Shown: piece by piece, positions 7,915 to 13,569 of the stretch
Numbering within the stretch: position 1 is the stretch's first letter
Layout of the letters: each line of letters opens with the position of its first letter
From: Chloroflexota bacterium
Lineage (GTDB): Bacteria; Chloroflexota; Anaerolineae; Fen-1058
NCBI GenBank assembly: GCA_016219235.1
Contig: JACRBO010000701.1
Coordinates: 1-13,569, forward strand
DNA length: 13,569 nucleotides
Reading direction: 5' to 3'
Notes under the pieces: generated by a model
Database searches by the model: none
What the model saw: the letters and a program-made list of their open reading frames with translations, nothing else
What the model was told of the DNA's origin: nothing
Translations under genes and position numbers: made by a program

Positions 7915-8990
7915 CGCGGGGAGTGATCCATCAAATCATGCCGGCGTTTCTATACGCGGACGCGCTGGGCAATCAAGCCGATCGTATCCGGGCGCAGCTG
8001 CGGCAGTGGGGCTACGAGTCGCAAATTTACACGCAGATTCGCGACCGACGCTGGGCCGATCCAGGGCTGGATGTTACGCAGTATCGCAGCCGGGCAAATC
8101 AGGCCGTCATCTTTCACTATAGTATCGGTTCGTTGCTGACGGCGCAAGTATTGAATCTGTCCGAGCGTGTCGTGCCGTATTATCACAACGTGACACCACC
8201 GGAATTCTTCCGCGGGTATAACACGGAATTGGCTCGGCTGCTCGATCAAGGCCAACGCGAGCTGGAACTCTTCAAGCGCGCACCGTATGCGCTGGCTGCC
8301 TCGGAGTATAATCGGCAGGAGATGCTGGCGCGCGGCTTTGCGCGAGTGGATGTGCTGCCGTACTTTGTGACCTTTGACGAACTTCGCGCTTCGGCGCAAA
8401 GCCCGATCGGGCGCGAGGTGGCCCAACGGTACGTGTCGAATCGGGTGAACGTGCTGTTTGTGGGACGACTGGTGCCGAACAAATGCCAGGCTGATCTAGT
8501 TCGAGTGCTGAACTATTATCAACGGCTGATCGATCCAAACGCGGGCCTGCTGCTGGTCGGCGGTGAGACCAATGCGCCGGGGTATCGGCTGGAATTGCAA
8601 ACGTTGATCGGTGTGTTGGGCGTGCGGAACGTCGAGCTGGCCGGATCGATCGGGCCGCGTGAAGGGCTGGGCGGATACTATCAGACCGCGACCGTGTTTG
8701 TCTGCCTTAGCGAACACGAAGGCTTTTGTGTGCCGCTGCTAGAGGCGATGGCCTTTGATGTGCCGGTGATCGCATTCAAATCAACGGGCGTGCCCTATGC
8801 GTTGGGCGAAGCAGGATTACAATTAGACGACAAGCGGTGCGACGTGGTGAGTGAAGCGATCGAGTTAGTACACACTGATCGGACTGTGCGAGCGCGCTTA
8901 ATCGAAATTCAGCGGCAGCGGTTGGGTGATTTCAGCCATGAACACGTGGCGGCGCACTTGCGCACGTGCCTGCAGAACGTGCGGATTTAG
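7911..8990 (+). CDS. GT4-family glycosyltransferase, paralogue of the gene at the window start
   Basis: 359 residues. ATG 7911 lies in an ATGA overlap, with AGGGTGA at 7901-7907 as ribosome site. The N-terminus VIHQIMPAFLYADALGNQA matches a GT4 subgroup that starts VHQ-x-LP...GDAIGN. YYHNVTPPEFFRG (90-102), SEYNRQE (131-137) and VGRLVPNK (184-191) are shared with the truncated gene at 1-909. EX7E is intact (E270 in HEGFCVPLLEAM to E278). It should add a sugar from a nucleotide donor to the lipid-linked glycan. It is the last gene of the tight operon; a 165-base spacer follows. Confidence 0.93.
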   Translation: MTRGVIHQIMPAFLYADALGNQADRIRAQLRQWGYESQIYTQIRDRRWADPGLDVTQYRSRANQAVIFHYSIGSLLTAQVLNLSERVVPYYHNVTPPEFFRGYNTELARLLDQGQRELELFKRAPYALAASEYNRQEMLARGFARVDVLPYFVTFDELRASAQSPIGREVAQRYVSNRVNVLFVGRLVPNKCQADLVRVLNYYQRLIDPNAGLLLVGGETNAPGYRLELQTLIGVLGVRNVELAGSIGPREGLGGYYQTATVFVCLSEHEGFCVPLLEAMAFDVPVIAFKSTGVPYALGEAGLQLDDKRCDVVSEAIELVHTDRTVRARLIEIQRQRLGDFSHEHVAAHLRTCLQNVRI

Positions 8991-9155
8991 TGACAATTGT
9001 GTTGGCGCAACGTTGGGAGTGTGTTGGTTTTTCGTGCTAAGGTGGGGTTTCGGTACCTTAGGACTATAGGATGGACTGGTGAGAGTTCTTACAATAAAGG
9101 CATGAACAGGAAAAATTTAGACACCTCACTAACCTATAAAATCAAACGCGGACCA
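8991..9155. other. spacer before the beta-propeller gene
   Basis: 165 bases. The propeller frame is open through most of it, but the predicted residues show no domain. TACAAT at 9090-9095 could be a -10 element giving a leader of about 55 bases, but no -35 match lies at 16-18 bases. A small inverted repeat GTTG-GCG-CAAC at 9001-9011 is too short for a terminator, though a TTTTT run follows about 16 bases later. A separate promoter for the propeller gene is possible, not shown. Confidence 0.3.
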
Positions 9156-11138
9156 ATGGCGGACCGCCAGCTGCTGACGGTGCTTGTAGCCGTGGTGACC
9201 GTCTTGGCCGGCCTGCCCACGCCCGTATCGCAGGCCCATTACACCAATAACCCGCCGTTGCAACCTGGCTTTCCAGTGATGCTGGCGGGGGCGCCTGTTG
9301 ACCTCTCCTCCCCGACCCTGGCCGATTTGGATGGCGACGGGAAACAGGAGATCGTCGTTGGCGGGCGAGCGCTGACAGTTGACGGCACTCAAGATTGCGA
9401 TGGCTGGGTCTACGTATACAAATCCACTGGCCAACTCTATTGGCAGACTCGCGTTCAGGCGCCGGTCAATTCTTCGCCAACGGTGGCCGACCTGAACAAA
9501 GACGGCAAGCTCGAAGTAATCGTCGGCCTGGGCGGCATCGCCACTAGCTCAACTTGCTGGGATGGCGGGGTCGTGGCGTTACACGGTCAGGATGGTTCGG
9601 GCTGGTCTAAGGGCACGGAAGTTTGGTCATTCGATACTCAAGATTGGTTGGATCACCAGCAAAACGGCTGGAACGACGGCGTGTTTGCCTCACCGGCAGT
9701 GGGTGACATTACTGGCGATGGCTGGCCGGAAGTGGTATTTGGGGCGTGGGATCAATGCATTTATGCGCTCGATCGAAACGGCCTGCCAATCTGGGGCAAC
9801 TTACCGGGTGTTTATCCGGAGACCTATTGCGGCGGACACGGCTTCTACAACGAAGACACAATCTGGTCGTCACCGGCGCTGGCCGATGTGAACGGCGATC
9901 AGGTGTTGGAAATCATCACCGGTGCGGACATCACCGCGGGCAATATGTACGGCGATGCCAGCGGCGGGTATGTGTATATTCTAAACGGGCAAGGCACGGT
10001 ACTGGCATTGACTTGGCTCGACCAGCGCATTTACTCCTCGCCGGCAGTCGCGGACATCGACAATGATCAGCGGTATGAAATCGTCGTCGGCACGGGCACA
10101 CATTTGCCAGGCGTCGGCTATTATGTGACCGCCTACGAAATTGATCTCAGCCGGCCCAGCCCGCGCGAACGCCTGAGTGTGAAGTGGCGCAGCCCCACCA
10201 ACGGACGCGTGTTTGCCTCGCCAGCGATTGGCGACTTGAATGGCGACGGCTCGGCGGATGTGGCGATTGGGGCCTACGTCGGTGATTGGGGCGCTAATGG
10301 CGGCGAGTTTTACGCCTGGAACGGCCGGACCGGCCAGCAATTATTTCGGGTGCAAGCCTGCGACATGTGGGGCTATTCCTGGCCGGTTGATTCATCACCG
10401 ACACTAGCCGATATTGATGGCGATGGTCATCTGGAAGTGTTGTTTAGCCATGCCTGGGAAGTTTCAATTCTCAATCACGATGGTACCTATTATACGGACT
10501 ACTCAAACCCGATCCAAAGCAATGCGAATCCCGCTTGTGTTCGCAGTGTAGCTCCGACTACTACCCGCAGCTTCTGGGCGAAGTACTCAGTGCACGGTTC
10601 TCCGGCTATTGGTGACCTTGATGGCAATGGGAAAGCCGAGGTGGTCATTGCCGGCGGTTATGACACGAACAATCCAACGCGCGGCGGAATCTACGTGTGG
10701 ACCGATCAAGCTAACGGTGCACGCCCCTGGCCCATGTTCCATCACGATGCCGCTCATACGGGAACTATTCCGCTGCCGCCGAAGCAAACGGTCAATCCCA
10801 ATTCGGTGCTGGCGCTGCATGATGTGGACGATGATGATAACAAGCGTGTTGCTGTGCAGATCATCAACACCGGCGGCGGTGCCTTCACCTGGACGGCGAC
10901 CGTGCCCGCCGGAGTAACCATTTCGCCATCGAGCGGCACAGTGACAAGCGAGGCCACGGTGATCGTCACGGTCCCTTCCAGTCAGTATAATGGCGTAGGC
11001 ACTTACAATCTGGGCAATATCGTTTTCACAGCCACCCCTGTTGGCGGCGGCACGATCATCAATGGCAACGCCAGCGTGCCCGTGCAACTGCGCGTGGCCG
11101 ACCTGTCCCACGTCTTTCTGCCCATGGTGAAGCGTTGA
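9156..11138 (+). CDS. exported FG-GAP/VCBS beta-propeller protein with Ig-like domain and FLPMVKR tail
   Basis: 660 residues from ATG 9156. An alternative ATG at 9102 (18 more residues, AAAGG only 1 base away) and a TTG at 8997 are in frame. I chose 9156 because it leaves a normal signal peptide: hydrophobic LLTVLVAVVTVLAGL, cleavage after VSQA (residue 27). Eight FG-GAP/VCBS repeats follow, each SP-x-(L/V/I)-(A/G)-D-(hydrophobic)-(D/N)-x-(D/N) with E(I/V)-(V/I) and G, at about 52, 107, 179, 239, 295, 355, 414 and 482. DGDG-type loops suggest calcium binding. WPMFHHDAAHTG (525-536) is a known companion of such propellers. Residues about 545-650 look like a BACON/Ig-like beta domain (NTGGGAFTWTATVPAG). 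The end VFLPMVKR resembles Chloroflexota exported-protein tails. Location: cell surface. Binding partner unknown. It lies between glycosyltransferases and overlaps the next gene by 4 bases. Confidence 0.88.
   Translation: MADRQLLTVLVAVVTVLAGLPTPVSQAHYTNNPPLQPGFPVMLAGAPVDLSSPTLADLDGDGKQEIVVGGRALTVDGTQDCDGWVYVYKSTGQLYWQTRVQAPVNSSPTVADLNKDGKLEVIVGLGGIATSSTCWDGGVVALHGQDGSGWSKGTEVWSFDTQDWLDHQQNGWNDGVFASPAVGDITGDGWPEVVFGAWDQCIYALDRNGLPIWGNLPGVYPETYCGGHGFYNEDTIWSSPALADVNGDQVLEIITGADITAGNMYGDASGGYVYILNGQGTVLALTWLDQRIYSSPAVADIDNDQRYEIVVGTGTHLPGVGYYVTAYEIDLSRPSPRERLSVKWRSPTNGRVFASPAIGDLNGDGSADVAIGAYVGDWGANGGEFYAWNGRTGQQLFRVQACDMWGYSWPVDSSPTLADIDGDGHLEVLFSHAWEVSILNHDGTYYTDYSNPIQSNANPACVRSVAPTTTRSFWAKYSVHGSPAIGDLDGNGKAEVVIAGGYDTNNPTRGGIYVWTDQANGARPWPMFHHDAAHTGTIPLPPKQTVNPNSVLALHDVDDDDNKRVAVQIINTGGGAFTWTATVPAGVTISPSSGTVTSEATVIVTVPSSQYNGVGTYNLGNIVFTATPVGGGTIINGNASVPVQLRVADLSHVFLPMVKR
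11126..11130 (+). promoter_or_regulatory. ribosome binding site supporting the TTG start at 11135
   Basis: GGTGA lies 4 bases before TTG 11135, inside the last codons of the propeller gene. It supports the rare TTG start; no ATG is available near the N-terminal Rossmann strand. Confidence 0.45.
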
Positions 11139-12430
11139 GCCTTGACGCAAACCTGTTGTTAGTCAACGCCGCTTATCCGCCGTTTATTGGCGGCGCCGAA
11201 GTCTACACTCAAACTCTTGCCGAACGCTTCGCCCGCGATTTGTCCACCGTCACCCTTGTGACGACCAACGCGGGCGAAGTTGAGTTTTTCTGGGACCCTC
11301 GCAAGCGGCACATCTCGCCCGGCTCTGAAGTGATGAACGGCGCAGCGGTGACGCGCTGTCGTGTCAGCCATTTGCCTTTAGCCCCGCTGTCGTTCTACGG
11401 CCTGCGGCGATTAGCCACATTGATCGCCCGACTGCCGCTGGACACGCGCCCGATCCTGCGCCGACTGGCATCGCGCATGCCGGGTGTGCCCGATCTGCCG
11501 CGTACCCTGGAGCAACTGCCCAACACGATCGATCTGGTACACGGCATCAACATCGCGCTGGAATGGCCGCCGATCGCCGCGTGGCGCTATGCCCGGCAAC
11601 ACGCGCACCCGTTTGTCATGACACCCTTCGTGCACGTAGGCGAAGAAGGCCACGCCGATGTGCTGATCAACTACGTCATGCCGCATCAGTTGGAAGTGCT
11701 GCGCGACGCCGATGCCGTCATCGTGCAGACCGACATTGAACGACGCGCGCTGGCGCAATTGGGCGTGCGCGACGATCGATTGCATCGCCACGGTATGGGC
11801 GTTGATCTGGAAAAGCTAACCGGCGGTGATGCCGCCCGCTTTCGGGCACGACATCAACTGACCGGGCCTATCGTGACTTTTCTGGGCGTGGTCACTTACG
11901 ACAAAGGCAGTTTTCAGCTGGTGCAGGCGCTGGAGAAATTGTGGGCTCAAAATCAAGCCGCGCACCTGGTCATCGCGGGGCAACCCGTCGACGAGTTCAA
12001 TACGTTCTACAATCGCTTGTCCCCGGCCACTCAACAGCGCGTCCTGCGGCTGGGGCCAGTCACCGGTCAGGATAAGCAGGACCTGTTAGCCGCCACCGAT
12101 ATATTTGCCTTACCCTCGCGCATCGATTCGTTTGGCATCGTCTATCTGGAAGCCTGGGCTTATCGCAAGCCCGTCATCGGCGCGCGCGCGGGCGGCGTTC
12201 CCGATGTGATTGCGGACGGCCGCGACGGGCAATTGGTTCATTTCGGCAACGTGGACGAACTGGCCGCCACCATTGCTCACCTCCTCGCCACCCCCTCGCT
12301 GGCCGCCCAACTCGGGCAGGCCGGTCGTGCTAAAGTTGAGCAGCAGTATACGTGGGATCGAATTGTGCAACTCACGTATAATATCTACACTGACTTGCTC
12401 GACCGGCGCACCTATGCACCTCGCTCTTAA
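11135..12430 (+). CDS. GT4-family glycosyltransferase with TTG start
   Basis: 431 residues. The start is TTG in a TTGA overlap with the propeller stop; the first in-frame ATG is near 11333, well inside the N-terminal domain, so TTG is well supported. LLLVNAAYPPFIGGAEVYTQ (7-26) is the GT4 N-terminal loop with GGAE. FVHVGEEGH (165-173) lies in the acceptor-side domain. VTFLGVVTYDKGSF (247-260) opens the donor domain. The EX7E motif is present as DX7E (D331 in SRIDSFGIVYLEAW to E339), a conservative change in a subgroup that usually has SRxESFGIVYLEAW. ARAGGVPDVI follows as expected for a GT4 enzyme. Translational coupling to the propeller ties expression of both. Substrate unknown. Confidence 0.92.
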   Translation: MSLDANLLLVNAAYPPFIGGAEVYTQTLAERFARDLSTVTLVTTNAGEVEFFWDPRKRHISPGSEVMNGAAVTRCRVSHLPLAPLSFYGLRRLATLIARLPLDTRPILRRLASRMPGVPDLPRTLEQLPNTIDLVHGINIALEWPPIAAWRYARQHAHPFVMTPFVHVGEEGHADVLINYVMPHQLEVLRDADAVIVQTDIERRALAQLGVRDDRLHRHGMGVDLEKLTGGDAARFRARHQLTGPIVTFLGVVTYDKGSFQLVQALEKLWAQNQAAHLVIAGQPVDEFNTFYNRLSPATQQRVLRLGPVTGQDKQDLLAATDIFALPSRIDSFGIVYLEAWAYRKPVIGARAGGVPDVIADGRDGQLVHFGNVDELAATIAHLLATPSLAAQLGQAGRAKVEQQYTWDRIVQLTYNIYTDLLDRRTYAPRS

Positions 12431-13514
12431 CGCTACCGACATCGGCCGCCAACGCGGCGGCAATGAATCCTATCTACTCGGTCTGATCGATGGCTTGCGA
12501 TCACTGCCCGTGAATGACGATCGCTTTTCGTTGATCGCGTGCCGTGAAGGGGTGAACGATCTATCGGCCGTTGCCCCATCCGATCGGTTCCGCGTGGTCG
12601 ACACCGGCCCGTATCGGCGTTGGCCGTCATACCTGTGGCAGCAAACTCAGGCCGTTCGCCGCGCGCAACCCGATTGGTACGTGTCCACATTTCTGCTGCC
12701 GCCACACGTGCCCTGCAGGGCCGCCGTGCTGATTCACGATCTATCGTTCCGCGCCCACCCCGATTACTTCCCGCCATCCATCGCACTGTACATGCGGGCG
12801 CTCGTCGGTCTGGCCATGCGTCGCGCCGAAGTGGTCGTCGCGTTGTCTGAATTCACCCGCCGTGAAATCGAGCGCTTTTACCCGTGGGCGGCATGCAAAA
12901 CGACGGTGATCTATCCCGGCATCGAGCGTGCCTTTGGCGCAATCGACGATGGCAACGATGAAACAGCACGCTCGACATATGGCGTGACGCAGCCGTACAT
13001 TTTAGCCGTTGGCAATATCCATCCGCGCAAGAATTTGTCGCGCTTACTGACCGGGTATGAACAGTTGCGCGCCCGGCGCAGCGATGTGCCCGTGCTGGTC
13101 TGGGCCGGCCTGGAGCGCTGGGGCAGTGACGAGCTGCGGATACGCGCGCAAGCCGCCGGGGTGCAGCTGATCGGTCGGGTACAGGCCGCCCATTTGCCTG
13201 CGCTCTATCGGGGCGCGCAGGTGCTGGTGTATCCATCACTCTACGAAGGCTTTGGCCTGCCGCCCGTCGAAGCGATGGCGTGCGGCACGCCCGTGATCGC
13301 CAGCAACGCCACGGCTTTACCGGAAGCCGTAGGCGAGGCGGCCATTACGATTGATCCACTGAGTGTCGATCAACTGGCCGCCGCTCTCGAGCGAGTTGTG
13401 TCTGATGCCGGCTTGCGGGCCGAATTGCGTCAACGCGGCTTGATTCAGGCGGCGCGGTTCAGTTGGACGACGACGGCTGCGCAGTTGATGACGGCACTAC
13501 GACATTCGCGTTGA
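12414..13514 (+). CDS. GT4-family glycosyltransferase (mannosyltransferase B-like)
   Basis: 366 residues from ATG 12414, which overlaps the previous gene by 17 bases. The frame is open upstream, but MHLALNATDIGRQRGGNESY gives the proper first strand and GG loop. No clear ribosome site is visible, so it probably depends on coupling. IHDLSFRAHPDYF (107-119), ALSEFTRREI (143-152), YPGI (167-170), VGNIHPRKNL (199-208) and the intact EX7E (E278 in YEGFGLPPVEAMACG to E286) place it with the GT4 subgroup that includes WbpY/MtfB-like mannosyltransferases, where ARKN/PRKN binds the donor phosphate. Transfer of mannose or a similar sugar is likely but not proven. Its TGA is inside the -35 element of the promoter at 13511-13539. 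Confidence 0.93.
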   Translation: MHLALNATDIGRQRGGNESYLLGLIDGLRSLPVNDDRFSLIACREGVNDLSAVAPSDRFRVVDTGPYRRWPSYLWQQTQAVRRAQPDWYVSTFLLPPHVPCRAAVLIHDLSFRAHPDYFPPSIALYMRALVGLAMRRAEVVVALSEFTRREIERFYPWAACKTTVIYPGIERAFGAIDDGNDETARSTYGVTQPYILAVGNIHPRKNLSRLLTGYEQLRARRSDVPVLVWAGLERWGSDELRIRAQAAGVQLIGRVQAAHLPALYRGAQVLVYPSLYEGFGLPPVEAMACGTPVIASNATALPEAVGEAAITIDPLSVDQLAAALERVVSDAGLRAELRQRGLIQAARFSWTTTAAQLMTALRHSR

Positions 13515-13539
13515 CAGTCGCTACGCTCACCCTTATAAT
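13511..13539 (+). promoter_or_regulatory. perfect sigma70-type promoter reading out of the window
   Basis: TTGACA at 13511-13516 and TATAAT at 13534-13539 are separated by exactly 17 bases, a 12/12 match to the housekeeping sigma consensus. Transcription would start near 13546 and run rightward. The -35 element contains the stop codon TGA of the last glycosyltransferase. The transcribed gene lies beyond the window end; only about 24 leader bases are visible. Confidence 0.8.
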
Positions 13540-13569
13540 CGCTCCAAACACAGCCTGTAGTGCAGACCC

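Noticed and set aside
9090..9095. TACAAT as a -10 promoter element for the propeller gene
   Set aside because: No -35-like hexamer stands at 16-18 bases and no extended -10 TGn precedes it, so I mention it only as a possibility.
9307..10660. Repeated SPxxADxDGDG-like DNA segments as a genomic repeat
   Set aside because: They are the FG-GAP propeller repeats at protein level and diverged at DNA level, not a separate repeat element.
10587..11150. 187-codon frame on the minus strand
   Set aside because: It is antisense to the last propeller repeats and the Ig-like domain, whose motifs are unmistakable on the + strand. The antisense product, rich in His, Arg and Gly, shows no family.

Overview
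The window reads as a piece of a bacterial cell-surface polysaccharide or glycoconjugate locus, most likely from a member of the Chloroflexota (green non-sulfur bacteria, for example Anaerolineae or Chloroflexia). The taxonomic reading is an inference. It rests on moderately high GC, a dense single-strand run of GT4 glycosyltransferases, small helical proteins resembling ones I associate with such loci, and a secreted beta-propeller ending in VFLPMVKR, a C-terminal tail type I associate with Chloroflexota exported proteins. No rRNA, tRNA, CRISPR, transposase or integrase was seen. All convincing genes are on the + strand.

Layout. (1) 1-909: the 3' part of a GT4 glycosyltransferase that starts before the window. 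(2) 940-2256: an FkbM-type methyltransferase with a long helical C-terminal extension. (3) 2257-2493: an AT-richer gap holding a 42-codon hydrophobic reading frame (2264-2392) and possibly the relic of a gene. (4) 2494-8990: a tight operon of a 147-aa helical protein, a GT4-like enzyme, a GT-C polytopic membrane glycosyltransferase, a 157-aa helical protein and two GT4 enzymes, with junctions of a few bases or 4-base ATGA overlaps. (5) 8991-9155: a 165-base spacer. (6) 9156-11138: an exported FG-GAP/VCBS beta-propeller. (7) 11135-13514: two more GT4 enzymes, one started by TTG overlapping the propeller's stop and the next overlapping its predecessor by 17 bases. (8) 13511-13539: a perfect sigma70-type promoter (TTGACA, 17 bases, TATAAT) that begins on the last stop codon and points out of the window.

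How the genes may work together (inference): the six GT-B enzymes would build an oligosaccharide from nucleotide sugars on the cytoplasmic side, the FkbM enzyme would O-methylate it, and the GT-C enzyme would add sugar from a polyprenyl-phosphate donor outside the membrane. The propeller would be a surface protein made with the pathway, perhaps as a glycan binder or acceptor.

The most interesting signal is a short helical module (proline, basic/hydrophobic helix, Tyr, then Gln...Asn, then coiled coil). It appears three times here: at the C-terminus of the FkbM enzyme and as two stand-alone small proteins embedded in the operon. It could be a membrane-docking or scaffold element for the glycan-assembly enzymes.
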